A stretch of 64,000 nt of DNA. It comes from Zanthoxylum bungeanum (lineage: Eukaryota > Streptophyta > Magnoliopsida > Sapindales > Rutaceae). The stretch covers positions 1 to 64,000 of the forward strand of contig SKCR01048547.1 of the NCBI GenBank assembly GCA_019454045.1, written 5' to 3'. The notes under the pieces were generated by a model, which was given only the letters and a program-made list of their open reading frames with translations, made no database searches and was not told the DNA's origin. Positions 13,431 to 25,152 of this stretch are shown here, piece by piece (positions within the stretch are counted from its first letter, which is position 1; each line of letters begins with the position of its first letter). Made by a program: the position numbers and the translations under genes.

Positions 13431-13630
13431 GGATTGGTGCATGATGTGATTTTCGGATGAAACGAAACATGTGTGTCTCTCAAGTGGTACATGGCATTGA
13501 ATCCCGAGTGCAAACCACAATACCATCCATTCAGATTCGGCTACGGAATTTAAGTCCGGGTTTTCATCCGATATACCGGAAGAGAGAACACATATTCCAT
13601 TCATCCGAAAATCACATCATGCACCAATCC
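13431..13630. repeat. 30-bp perfect inverted repeat around an inverted LTR core
   Basis: 13431-13460 (GGATTGGTGC...TTCGGATGA) and 13601-13630 are exact reverse complements over 30 bases. The 140 bases between them correspond to LTR B positions about 18811-18950, but in reverse orientation. This is the footprint of an inversion or template switch inside the left LTR. Confidence 0.85.
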
Positions 13631-14050
13631 GTAAAACTGATATTGATGCTGATGTGGGCCTCGCCCCCGGGACTCATCCCCAAAACTGATATTGATGCTG
13701 ATGTGGACCTCGCCCTCCGGGACTCATCCCCAAAACTGATATTGATATTGATGTGGGCCTCGCCCTCGAGACTCATCCCCAAAACTGATATTGATGTTGA
13801 TGTGGGGCTCGCCCCCGTGACTTATCCCCAAAATTGATATTGATGCTGATGTGGGCCTCGCCACCGGGACTCATCCCCAAAACTGATATTGATGCTGATG
13901 TGGGCCTCGCCCCCCGGGACTCATCCCCAAAACTGATATTGATGCTGATGTGGGCCTCGCCCCCGGGACTCATCCCCAAAACTGATATTGATGCTGATGT
14001 GGGCCTCGCCCCCGGGACTCATCCCCAAAACTGATATTGATGTTGATGGT
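13631..14050. repeat. Minisatellite, about 8 units of 48-50 bp
   Basis: About eight near-identical units begin ACTGATATTGATG and contain GTGGGCCTCGCC and GGGACTCATCCCC. Read in reverse, they resemble the CAGTATCAG...GGGGGCGAGGCCCAC units that follow pol in element B (27445-27660). They are therefore retroelement 3' internal repeats in inverted orientation. The forward open frames across the array are only a by-product of repeat units without stops. Confidence 0.85.
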
Positions 14051-14200
14051 TCATTCCCGAACCGTGCTGTGTGAGAAAGGGTATACTGGTCGCCCATAGT
14101 TTTGGTTCATCTTTTTATCCTTTGCTGCTTTCATTAGTTCAAGGTAGATCTCCTGATGTGATATCACATACCCACACTGTACTGCTTCTCACGAGATAAT

Positions 14201-14726
14201 CCCGATAGCTAAACATATTTTCATCCTCAACGAATGCTTCTTGTTGAAACCAGAGAACCTTCAAAGTACTTAATACACTCAAATCTGATCGTCTGAATGA
14301 GTGATCTGAACTAGACTCTTAGTGCATGTGTGCCCAGGCTCTTTCACAGCTTAATCCTTAAGTAAGCCAACTCGATGATTTCGTCTCGGAGAATTGGATC
14401 AGTGGGTCCAACCGACCTAGAGTCTTGATCATACTCTGTGATTACTTTCGCGTACTCAACATGATATGATTTTCTTCTTTTTCTTTTTGTCTATTTCTTT
14501 TCATTTTGAATTTTTTTTTCTTTTTTTTCTTTTTCTCTTTTTCACACACATACCCTTTAAGGTAGCATTTCTCCTCATTGTGGTCCTAATACTTGCCCAT
14601 GGGTAGCTTCACGCTTATCGGTTATAGGCGGTCCATTTGTTCTTTTCTTTTCATTGCAGAGACTTTTTCTTTGTTTCCAACCATATCATATATCGTAGCA
14701 TAAGTAAACCAGGATGGACATCCAGG
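14201..14726 (-). repeat. Inverted copy of element A's 3' internal region
   Basis: The sequence is the reverse complement of 30692-31228 over its whole length. It has matching landmarks such as CCCGATAGCTAAACATATTT, the pyrimidine-rich tract at 14470-14545 against the purine-rich tract at 30880-30955, and the end CCAGGATGGACATCCAGG. The match breaks abruptly at 14726, where forward LTR sequence resumes. Element A therefore has two copies of this region in opposite orientation. Confidence 0.85.
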
Positions 14727-14849
14727 TCTCGGTTCACACCGGGTGGAAACTCCATTTTATTCTCCGGGTAAGTCCCCCGCGGGCTACTCCGTACTCCCGA
14801 CCGGGCCGCGAGCCTGGAACAGCATCATCAATTTTTGTGTCCTACAGTC

Positions 14850-14867
14850 TGGCGACTCCACTGAGGA
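14850..14867 (+). promoter_or_regulatory. Primer-binding site of element A
   Basis: TGGCGACTCCACTGAGGA lies 3 bases after the LTR terminus GTCCTACA. It begins with TGG, the complement of a tRNA CCA tail. The same site, with small changes, follows LTR B at 19503-19520. Confidence 0.75.
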
Positions 14868-15804
14868 TAGAGAATCGGCCCCAAAATAATGTCTTGTAAT
14901 GTTTGTGATTTGTACTTTAATTAACCATATCTACAGTGGGTTGAAGGGGTTTAATCAAAGGCATCATTAAAGCTAGGTGATGGTTTGGTGTATTCCTTCA
15001 TTCACTACCTTTCTATAAGGAAAAACTGTGAAGGCATCTAGATAATCATTACCCATAGCTCACTGTGATAGACTAATTTGGAGGACTTGTTGTTTATTCC
15101 TATCACCAAGGCGATAAGAGCCTAAGAGGCTTATGTATTTAAGAGAGTTCGATCCACCCTCCCTCTGGGGAATCTACAATAAGAAATCCATTTGAAAGTT
15201 AGTCACACACCGTAACTCGTTGGCACGTACCTTAAGGTATAAAAAAGGTGCGCTCACTTGGTCGCCTGAACCCTTGAGTGAGGAGTCCTAGTTGTGGGCA
15301 ATCCTTCGTCAGCGGGAGCCTTTGTTTACACTCCCGTAAACCTACATGTGAACCATAGTTGTATGCCCCATAGAAATTATTTCTTTATGCTTGTGTTTAG
15401 GACCATCATCATTTGGATTCAGTTGGACTTTTTGTCAAAAATATATGAACTTGTTGGGCTATTTAAATTGGGACAAGTTCGTGTCATTTGGAAATTGGGC
15501 CAAAAACTTATGAAATATCGATGAGCCATTTTGTATTTAGGCCTCTTATCATTTGAAGTTGTTTAGCCATGTTATCGCAAAAGTATAAACTTGTTGGGCC
15601 TTTTCAACTGGGACAAGTTTGCATCACGCGATGGTATGATTGAATGCTTTAAAATGATGATAGGCCAACTAATATAAACATCTTGATGGGCTTGTATATT
15701 TCATGCATTACACTCATACATGCTAACATGAAGTTTTAAGAGACACCATAGATACCCGTTGGGTTAGAGAGGAGGGAAGACTCGTCAAAAAGCCGTTAGC
15801 AAAC
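14868..15804. other. Untranslated leader of element A
   Basis: This is sequence between the primer-binding site and the gag remnant. It parallels the leader of element B (19521-20314) almost throughout, and I see no gene in it. Plausibly it carries packaging signals, but none can be identified by eye. Confidence 0.6.
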
Positions 15805-16273
15805 ATGAGCGAATCAGAGAACGAGGGATCTCGTATGGATCAGCTGGAGAATAGTCTCACTAAGATTATCGAGCAGTTGCAAGTGTTGACCGCCGCTGTG
15901 ACCAGTTTGACCACACCCCATATAGCCGATAATAGACAGTCTGCGACCGGAATAGCAAGACCATTAGGAGATCTTTGGGAACCAAACCCACTCTTTCTGA
16001 GGTCGCCCCCATCAGGAATAGGCGATTCTCCAGTTTCGGTAGACCTTTGTCAGAGGTGTTTAAAGAGATGAAAAAGCAAGGACTCCTAAGTCCATTAGAA
16101 CCTAAACCGCTTCCAAACCATGTGCTACGCTACCTTGACCTAAACATATACTGTTACTTCCACCAGCAAAAAGGCCACAAAACTGACAAATGCACCCGCC
16201 TCAGGCATGAAATCCAACACCTCATTGATGCCCACAAAATACCCGACCCCGAAAAAGAGCAACCTAACACACG
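15805..16273 (+). pseudogene. Gag remnant of element A
   Basis: The frame begins MSESENEGSRMDQLE, matching the gag start of element B (20315). After about 50 residues it jumps to the C-terminal gag part (FSSFGRPLSEVFK...). There a zinc-knuckle-like CYFHQQKGHKTDKC is preserved in another frame. The central capsid region, about 800 bases in element B, is deleted and the two parts are frameshifted, so no functional Gag can be made. Confidence 0.8.
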
Positions 16274-17522
16274 GTGAAACCCCATACCTCACTATCACTC
16301 TGTCCCACCGCCTACTCACATGATCAACTCTGGCCTACCCGACAGCCTTATCTTCCAAACCCACAACCACCAAACTTCTAGCACAGGGATACGAGACAAC
16401 AATAATAAAGGTGAAATGGAGTAGAGGAGGGATTTTTGTAAAAACTTCTCAGACAATTACGAGACAGAGGTTACAGAAAGGGGAAGTGAATGGGAAGAAG
16501 AACTACTGCAGTTGGAGAAGCTGATAGACGAAGGAAGCAAGAAGACGGGGGAAGACGAAGTTGTAAATTATGGAGATGTTTGTTTCCCAGATCTTATTCA
16601 ATTATGATAAGGACATTGACTTTGTCTACTTGTTCGAACCTTTTTCTTAATAATAATAAAGACATTCATTTCGCTTACTTACCTGAGTCTCTAACTTTCA
16701 AGAAGAACAAGATAGTCATTCAAGAGTTGGCTCCTCAGTATATGAGTTTGAAGTGAGAACTATACAAAAGACAAGCGAATGGCATTCAGTTGAAGTGTTT
16801 AAAAAAAAGATGTTCGAAAGGCAATAGAAGCAACACTACCGGTAGAAGTTGAGATACAGTCCATGCGGGTATTAACAGAAGCAGAGCTACCTGAACAAGA
16901 GTGGATCTCACAGAAATTTGAATAGTCAGCACTACTGGATGAAAAGAGAATGAAGTCCTTGCATCACATGCAAATATGCCAGAATGGATTGAAGCTGTAT
17001 TTTGCTTGAAAAAGAGAAGACCAAGCAGTCACCCGAGGAACCGACAGAAGACTTAACCCAACGGAATAGAAATTCATTCATGTATGCATGCATACACGTA
17101 ACGTATTTTGCATTCTTTTTGTGATTGTTTTGTTTTGTATTCAGAGGTTTCAAAGAAGAGAAAGCGGCGAAGGCAAGCCAGCCAGAAACAACGACAGTAC
17201 ATTGTTATCAGTTTCAGGAATGAATCAGTATCAATTTCAGGAATGAATCAATATCAGTTCGGGAAGGAATCCCAAGGTTGCGGCCCACACCAGTGTTAGT
17301 TTTGGGAAGGAATCCCCAGGTTGAGGCCCATATCGGTGTTAGTTTTGAGAATGGATCCCAGGGGGTGAAGCCCACATTATCAGTGGTTGAAAAGGAAGAT
17401 TTTCGTGGAGCGAGTGAGTGAAAAAAAATTTATAATAAGAGTGAGAGAGAAATCTTTGATGGTTAAACATATGTCTGGTGATGACATTGTTTGCTGTAGG
17501 GAGAAACCTTAAAAAAGATAAG
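16274..17522 (+). pseudogene. Scrambled pol scraps of element A
   Basis: Short pieces matching element B pol follow each other out of context. HFAYLPESL (about 16670) comes from between protease and RT, LAPQYMSLK (about 16733) precedes integrase, and MRVLTEAELPEQEW plus KRMKSLHHMQ (about 16865-16985) come from the integrase C-terminus. RT, RNase H and the integrase core are absent. The segment then runs into the 3' internal region, where element B inserted after GATAAG. Confidence 0.75.
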
Positions 17523-19499
17523 TGTAGGCACTGTATTTTTACATATAAGTCCCGATGATGAGTCTTGTACGGAGACACTACCTCTTTAGTTGTGAAAGTC
17601 GCGGGAAACGGACGTTGGAAGGGTAAAATTGGAAAATGGAATTTTTGTTGGATTTAATCCAGTTGTTCAGCTTCGGTTGCTTGTTGGATCTCTGTTTCAA
17701 AGCTTATCCTCGGCCCAAAACCCCCATAAACCACTTACCAAACCATAAACCAAACCTAAACACCCAAGCCTACCCAAAGAACCAAAGCCCATGCCCATGG
17801 AGCCTAAGTCACGCCCATCACTCTCTAGATTAGGGATATGCACATTTAACACATGCTAAAATCAAGTCAAATCCCTTCATAATTAAAAGAAATATCATAG
17901 ATCCCTTTCCTAATCAAAGCCAATCATAATCCTAAATTAGGAGATCTTTTCCTTATGAGATACCAATTAGAGAGATGTCACCATCAATAGGAGATTCTTT
18001 CCTATTCCAATAAGGAAAGTCACCCCTCACTTGCCTATAAAAAGAACCATTCACCACTCTTCTCAACCCTAGCACATACCCATAGCATTCACGCAAAATC
18101 CCAAAGTTTTGAGAGCATTCACACGCCCAAAAATCTCTCCCATTGCCGCATACACAAAGCCCTAAAACCTGCATTGCCGTGAACACCACACATCCCCTCT
18201 CATTGCCGCACAAGCCACCACACATACCCTCAAACTGCCGCACCTAGCCCCTCTTCACAACCCCAAAAATCCTTCAAAAATATCCCTAAACCACTACACA
18301 ACCCTGCAAACAGCCCCTCAAAAAATGCCAAAACGGCCCACTGAAATCGCCTCACTGCAATCCAAAAAACTGCACTGTTTAACCACCGAAACTGCACCTC
18401 TTTTACCACCAAAATAGCAGCCAATACCCCTTAAATCAGCCCAGAAAACACCCTAAAATTGCACCAAAAAACTGCATAAACCCCCCTTAAAAGCACATAA
18501 AAACGCACCCCAGCTTCCAAAAACCACCAAAACAGTCCCTTAAACAACCAAAAACAGTAGCCTAAAAACAGCAGTGAAACGGAGTATAAACAACATCCCG
18601 AACTGCAAAACAGCGAGGAAAGACATTGAGTTAGTGAACCAAAAGAGTTACGGATCATTCACCCTTCCAACGGATGTGTAACGCCCTTTCTTGAGACGAC
18701 AAAAGAGGTTAGACCTGAGGGCACCTTTTTACTTTTTATCTTTTGTTTATTTTAAAAATATTATCGCATGAGAGTTGTTTGAAGCATGATGTGATTGTTG
18801 GATGAGCGGAATATGTGTTCCCTTTCGTGGTATATAGGATGGAAACCCGGACGTAAATTCCGTAGCCGAATCCGAATTGACGGTAGTGCGGTTTCTACTC
18901 GGGATACAATGCCACGTATCACTTAAGAGACACGTATTTCGTCTCATCCAAACTTGTATTTGAGCATGATATAGTTTGTAGGTTATTTATTTATTATTTA
19001 AAGTATGCATTAGCCTAATTTATTATTTATTTCAAAAGCATGATTACGTCATTTTTAGGCATGATATTTTGTTTATTTTTATGTTTATGTTTGAATAGTT
19101 ATTTGTTTATTTTTTTTTGATGGTTCAATATGCTCATTGTGTGATATTGTGTTTGCCATTTAATGACTTACTTTCCAAGCATGCCAACTTAGATTATGAG
19201 TTATTTTGATGAATACAAACTAGACATAGGTTACCCTTGAGCATGAATGTTGAGTAGATTCGGTTAGTTTATTGCACAAATCATATCATCATAAGTGACA
19301 TAAGTAAGAGACCATTCTGAACCCAACGGTTTGAGGTCTTCCCTTGTGAGGGGTGAGTGCGGCCTTAAATCACATTTTTCCGGGTCACACCAGGTGGCGA
19401 CTCCATGTTATATCTCTGGTTTAGTTCCTTCGTGGACTATTTCGTGCTCCCAACTAGCCCGCGAGCCTAGAACAACGTCGTCAAGTTCTGTGTCCTACA
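17523..19499 (+). repeat. 5' LTR of element B
   Basis: The LTR starts TGTAGGCACTG and ends GTCCTACA, so it has the TG...CA termini of an LTR. It is followed three bases later by the primer-binding site. The U3 part holds a TATA box at 18036. Confidence 0.9.
18036..18044 (+). promoter_or_regulatory. TATA box of LTR B
   Basis: TATAAAAAG lies about 510 bases into the LTR in a short C-rich context and is conserved at the matching place in the 3' LTR (29063). It is the likely core promoter for the element's genomic RNA. The start site itself is inferred to lie about 30 bases downstream. Confidence 0.6.
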
Positions 19500-19502
19500 G
19501 TC

Positions 19503-19520
19503 TGGTGACTCCACTGGGGA
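19503..19520 (+). promoter_or_regulatory. Primer-binding site of element B
   Basis: TGGTGACTCCACTGGGGA lies just after the LTR end. Its form is close to the TGGCGACTCCACTGGGGA site I associate with Ogre/Tat elements primed by a tRNA-Arg. The tRNA assignment is from family knowledge and not verified here. Confidence 0.7.
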
Positions 19521-20314
19521 TCTAGAGAATTGGCATCGAAATCATGTCTTGTGATGTGTATGATTTGTGCTTTAGTTGACCGTTTCTATAGCGGGTTGAA
19601 GGGGTTTTAACCAAAGGCACTTTTAAAGCTAGATAATGATTTGGTGTTTTCCTTCATTCACTACCCTTCGGGGAAAAGCTGTGAAAGCACCTAGATAATC
19701 ATTATATGTAGCTCGTTGTGATGGACTAATCTGGAGGACTCGTTGTTTATTCATGACACCAAGCGATAAGAGCCTAAGGGGCTTGGGTACTTAAGAGAGT
19801 CTCGCTTTACCCTCCCTCTGGGGAATCTACAACAGGAAATCCATTTGACAGTCAGTCACATACCATAACTCGTTGGCACGTACCTTAATGTATAAAAAAG
19901 GTGCGCTCACTTGGTCGCTCGAACCCTTGAGTGGGGAGTCATAGTTGTGGGCAATCCTTCGTTAGCGAGAGCCTTTGTCCGCACTCCCGAAAACCCACAT
20001 GTGAACCTTAGTTGTAGCACTAGTAGAAATTATTCCTTTTTGTTTGCATTTAGGACCGTTGTCATTTGGATTCAGTTGGACTTGTTGTCATGAGGTATGA
20101 GCTTGTTGGGCCATTTAAACTGGGACAAGTTTGTGTTTTATGGCAATCGGGCCAAAAGTTCTAAAATGATAATGCGCCATCTAGTATAAAATTTTTATAG
20201 GTTTATATGTTACATTCATTGCACGCATGTACTGACACACGATCTTAAAGAGATACCATAGATTCCCGTTAGGTTAGGGAAGATGGGAGACTAATCAAAA
20301 GACCATCAACAAAC
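19521..20314. other. Untranslated leader of element B
   Basis: About 0.8 kb separates the primer-binding site and gag. It is nearly colinear with the element A leader, and I see no gene in it. Confidence 0.6.
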
Positions 20315-21500
20315 ATGAACGAATCCGTCAACGAAGGGTCTCGAATGGATCAGATTGAAGCTAATCTCACCAAAATGACTGAACCACTACAAGCTCTGAT
20401 TGCTACCATGTCTAATATCGCTGTGCCCCGCGCTGCGGGAGGATCTAAAAATGAGAGGCGAGAGGGCCCTCCAAGTGGTCTGAATTATTATACTCCGGTG
20501 TTTGATGATGATATGGCTGAATACGCCGCTGGGAGAATAGCCGGGTCTCAGGCTGAGATACAGAAGCTCCGTGATCAGATAGAGTCGGTTACTCGCAAAC
20601 TGAAGGGGAAACATGAGGATTTATTGGATTACGATGTGATGACCTTTGAGGAGCAGCGCCTGCACAGTTTAAAATGCCTGATATTGCTAAGTTTAATAGG
20701 AATTGGGACCCGAGGGTTCATTTGCGGCAATATGTCTCGGTGATGAGCTCGGTAGGCCTAACACATCGCCAGGTCCAAAAGATGTTTAGGATGTCACTCG
20801 AGGGGGAACCTGTGGTTTGGTATCATAGCCTTGAGAAGAAGGTTAAAGAAGATTGGAGGGAGTTGGCTGATGCCTTCTTGAAGCAGTATGTTACCGACTT
20901 AGAGATCGACTTGTCACTCCGCGACTTGGAGAATACTAAGCAAAAGCCCGAAGAGAGCTTTAAGGAGTACGTTGACCGCTGGAGAAGCCATCTTTTAAAG
21001 ATGCAGACCAGGCCTTCTGAAAAGGATCAGATAAAAATGATCATCAATGGGACTAAGCCCTCGATTTATGGTAAACCGAGGAGAATGACTTCGATGATTG
21101 CATATTTCCGACAGCTGAGGGAAACTGTAATGGATATTGAAGAAGAGGAAGCCGAGACCAGAAAGTTCTATAGTCTGAACAAGAGGACTGTCGGAGGATC
21201 CTCAGGAACTAAGCCTGTTTCCACGGAGGTTGCGGCCATTAAGAATCGGCGTTTTTCCAACTTGGGCCGACCTTTGTCCAAAGTACTGGAGAAGTTAGTA
21301 AGGTAAAAGCTGTTGAAACCCCTAGAACCTAAACCACTCCCGAATCCTCCCCCACCAAACTTCAACATGAGCCGCTACTGCCATTTCCACCAACAACATG
21401 GCCATGACACCGATATTTGTGCCCGCATTTGACATGAAGTCCAAGACCTGATAGACTCCCGAAAGATTCCCGACCCTGAAAAAGAACAACCAAACACTCA
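20315..21500 (+). pseudogene. gag: Gag of element B
   Basis: The start is MNESVNEGSRMDQIE. The capsid-like core WDPRVHLRQYVSV...EDWRELADAFLKQY is the usual plant gypsy gag (retrotrans_gag) pattern. A zinc-knuckle-like CHFHQQHGHDTDIC lies near 21378. One frameshift separates the N-terminal frame (to about 20660) from the core (from 20674). A stop in the ARI*HEVQ segment breaks the C-terminal part. Gag would form the particle that packages the genomic RNA, but this copy cannot be made as one protein. Confidence 0.88.
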
Positions 21501-21710
21501 CCGCAATCCATTGCCCAATTATCACTCTCCGTTCCCCCACCTACTTACATGATCAATTCTGGCCTACCAGAAGACATTGTCCTCCGAACCTTTGACCAAA
21601 CAGCCTTTTGCTTGGGTATTTGAGACAATAATAGTGAAGATGAGACAGATCAGAAGAAGGATTTCTGGGAGGATTTCTCAAGTGGTGACGAGGAAGAGGG
21701 AGTAAAAGGC

Positions 21711-23237
21711 ATGACCCGGAGTGGGCGCTTTTATAATGATATTGCTGAAAAAGAGAAGGAAGTACTGACTGACGGCCGAGAAGTGGCTGGGAATACTGAG
21801 CCTGCTGAGGGAGATGTAGTGCTGCGGCAGCTGAAGAAGACCCGAGCACATTTAAGCATCTGGGAGTTTTTATGTGCATCTGGAGAGCACAGACGGGCTA
21901 TGGTAGAAGCCCTGAGCAAAATAGTAGTACCCGAGGATGCTAATCCGACGATGTTTGTTGGATCAGTGCAGAGAGAGGCTCTGCAAATAACCTTCTCTGC
22001 TGAAGAACTTCCACCTGAGGGGAGAAATCACAACATACCTTTATTCATCTGAGCCAAAGTAAAGGGCAAGAAGACGTCCTGCGTGATGGTGGATGATGGT
22101 TCATCCATCAATGTGTGCCCGTTGAAGATTCTGGCAAGGCTGGGCATAAAGCCGACAGATTTGAGCCCTTCTAACATGACTATCAAGGCTTACGATGATA
22201 GTAAGCGGGGAGTCGATGGTACTTTTGCCGCGATAGTCAAGGTTGGTCTGGTTGATGATGAAGTTGAATTTACAGTGCTGGACATCCCAACCACTTTTGC
22301 CTTGTTGTTGGGAAGGCCATGGTTTCATAAGCTCGGAGGCGTGCCCTCTACTCTACATCAGATGATTAATTTCCCATATGGAGGAGAGATTGTCACCATC
22401 CGGGCTGAGGTGGACAATGCTGTAGCCGCTTTGGAAATACAACATTTCACAAGGTTCCAAGTGTCGGCAACCTTTGAGGAGTGGGTGGATCCCAAAGTGG
22501 CCAGAATTATTGAGAAGATGAAGTTTGAACCAGACAAAGGTTCAACATTGCCAGACTTTAAAGGGCAGAATAATCGGAGGGGTTTGAGATACCGATCTGA
22601 CGAAGATAAACCAAAGGCCAAGAAAAAAGGGCTGAAGTTGATGGAGTGTTTTGTAAAAGCCTCTGGGTATCAAGGAGAGCCCGAACCAGTGGAAGTCAAC
22701 GGGATTGTAGTGCCCAAATTTGAAATCTTCCAAGATGTGCTACGAGAAAAGCCGCTGGCGGGAGAAGTTGCGAAGAAGAAAGATGAGAAATGGGAAGAAG
22801 AACTTATGAAGCTGGATAGCCTGACTCTGGAAGAACATAAGGAGCCTGAGAAGAACCCGGTTGCGGAGGATGAAACGTCTGTAGATGATGAGGACATTTA
22901 TCTTCCTGATTTATTTGAATGTAATCCCGTATTGATTAGCAATAAAGACAATCATTTTGCTTATTTGCCTGAGTCCCTTCCTCTTAACTTGCATGACTTA
23001 AGCATATTTGATATCAACTCCATCAAAACGAATGCGTTCAACCTTGGTACGCCCGAGAGCCCCAAAGAGATCTTAATTGCGAGTGAAGTTACCGCCGAAG
23101 AGCGGAAGAACTTAGAAGAGATGTTGGTTAAATATGCCAAAGTGTTCGCTTGGTCTTACAAGGACATGCCAGGGGTAGATAAAAGCATTGCCCGGCATTT
23201 GATACCAACTTATCCGAATATGAAGCCCGTGAAATAG
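21711..23237 (+). pseudogene. pol: Protease region of element B pol
   Basis: The aspartic-protease signature VDDGSSINV lies near 22087, and the conserved LLGRPWFH follows at about 22305. Both are expected in a gypsy protease. A long acidic linker leads to HFAYLPESL and MPGVDKSIARH, the segment preceding RT. In-frame stops occur after FI (about 22052) and at 23235 in a context where Gln is expected, which suggests CAG to TAG. Confidence 0.85.
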
Positions 23238-24500
23238 AAACTCCGATGGATGAGACCTGAATGGGCCGAAAAGGTCAGAGAGGAGGTTAAGAAGCAAATA
23301 GATGTGGGATTCCTGGAAGTAGTGAAATATCCCGAGTGGTTGGCCAACATCGTGTCTGTACCGAAGAAGGACGGCAAAGTCAGAATGTGTGTTGATTACA
23401 GAGATCTTAACAAGGCATGCCCAAATGATGATTTTCCTTTTCCGCATATAGATGTACTTGTTGATAGTGCGGCTTTGTCTTCCATGTACTCATTTGCGGA
23501 TGGGTTCTCAGGATACAATCAGGTGCTTATGGCTGAAGAATACAAGCATAAGAATGCCTTTGTCACGGAGTGGGGAACCTATTGCTACAAGGTAATTCTA
23601 TTTGGGCTTAAAAATGCCGGAGCCACTTATCAGAGGATGGCCACTACCTTATTTCATGACCTAATGCATAAGGATATTGAGGTATACGTAGACGACATGA
23701 TGGTCAAGTCAGAGACAAGAGATGAGCATATAGAAGCGTTGGAAAAGTTCCTTGAGCGAGTCGATAAGTACAACTTGAGGTTGAATCCTAATATATGTGT
23801 GTTTGGAGTAACATCGGGGATGTTGCTTGGCCATACTGTGGGAATGGGAGGCATAGAAGTGGACCCTGAGAAGATCAAGGCTATTACTGAAATGCCGGCA
23901 CCGAAGACAGAGAAAGAAGTCAGAGCCTTCATTGGGAAAATCCAATATATCAGTCGGTTCATTGCCAAGCTGACGTCAGTGTGTGAGCTTATCTTCAAAC
24001 TTTTAAGGAAAGACCAGCCGGAAAAGTGGAACGAGCAGTGTCAAGAAGCATCGATAGAATCAGGGAATATTTGGTGAAGCCTCATATTTAGAAACCTCCG
24101 AGACAGGGTAGACCTTTGGTACTGTATTTGGCTATTGAACCCGAAGCACTGGGGGCGATGATGGTACAAGCCGATGAGACAGGGGTGGAGCATGCTGTCT
24201 ACTACCTTAGTAAGAAGCTGTTTCCATACGAAGCCCGCTATCAAGAAGTGGAGAAGATTTGTCTAGCAGTAGTATGGGCGTCCAGAAAATTACGCCATTA
24301 CTTCCAATCCTACAAGATCCAAGTGGTAGCAAAAGAGAATCCTTTGAAATACCTGCATTCAGTGCCTTCACTAGTTGGGAAGTTAGGAAGATGGCTAGTA
24401 TTGCTGACAGAATTTGACATTGAGTATCTCACTTCTAAGGTGATCAAAGGGCGAGCCGTGGCAGAGTTCTTGGCATTGCAACTTGTTGAAGGGGATCAGT
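23238..24500 (+). pseudogene. pol: Reverse transcriptase and RNase H of element B
   Basis: RT motifs in order are VPKKDGKVRMCVDYRDLNKA, FADGFSGYNQ, FGLKNAGATYQR, and the catalytic YVDDMMVKS near 23682. GGIEVDPEKIKAI follows. The connection and first RNase H (YLSKKLFPYEARYQEVEK, about 24200) continue in another frame after a frameshift near 24075. The key aspartates are present, but the chain is broken. Confidence 0.9.
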
Positions 24501-24549
24501 ACAAGTTTGAGTTCCCCGACGAAGAAATACAAGCCATAGCAGTCCAAGG

Positions 24550-25152
24550 ATGGAAGATGTATTTCGACGGAGCAGTGAACTACAAAGGAGCTGGAATCAG
24601 GATTGTAATAGTAACCCCTGAAGGAGAAACTTTGCCTATGGCCAAGCGGTTGACATTCAGAGTAACCAACAACATGGCTGAGTATGAAGCATGTGCATTC
24701 GGTTTGACTGCATTGATAGCCTTGAGAGCTACGAACATGGAGGTTTACGGAGACTCGATGTTGGTGATCCGACAGATGCAGGGAGAGTGTGAGCTAAAAG
24801 AAGAATGGTTGAAGCCTTACTTATTTTACCTCAGAAACCTAGCACAGGCTATCCCTGACTGCAAATTTCAGCACTTTTTGCGGGAAGAAAATCAGATGGC
24901 ATATGCATTGGCGACACTAGCCGCAACCTGGGAGAATCCAGAGAAATTGGTGATGAGACCACTTATATTGATGACAGCGAATAAGCCTGTTTATGAGATA
25001 GAGCGGATCTTGGAAATAGAGGTCAACGATGGAAAACCTTGGTATCATGATATTCAGAGGTATCTGGAGCATGGGGAACTCCCAGAGGAAGCAAGCAGAA
25101 ATGACAAAATCGCCATTCGGAATTTGGCTTCTCAGTATGAGAGTTTGAAATG
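24550..25152 (+). pseudogene. Second (archaeal-type) RNase H of element B
   Basis: WKMYFDGAVNYKGAGI (about 24550), NNMAEYEACAFGL (about 24670) and YGDSMLVIRQMQGE (about 24745) form the D-E-D pattern of the extra archaeal-like RNase H domain. This domain sits between the retroviral RNase H and integrase in Tat-lineage elements. It is the main evidence for assigning the element to Tat. Confidence 0.82.

Larger units (their letters stand above)
12433..14846 (+). repeat. Rearranged left LTR of element A
   Basis: 12433 to about 13460 matches the 5' half of the LTRs of element B in forward orientation. 13461-13600 matches the middle of that LTR in reverse. 13631 to 14726 is reverse-oriented 3' internal sequence, including minisatellite units. 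14727-14846 is the forward LTR 3' end, finishing in GTCCTACA directly before the primer-binding site. The result is an LTR of almost normal size (2.4 kb) whose centre has been replaced by inverted, partly non-LTR sequence. Confidence 0.8.

Noticed and set aside
13457..14034. Open frames with repeated DIDADVGLAP / WASPPGLIPK units on both strands
   Set aside because: They only reflect a tandem 48-50-bp repeat without stops, and belong to rearranged retroelement sequence.
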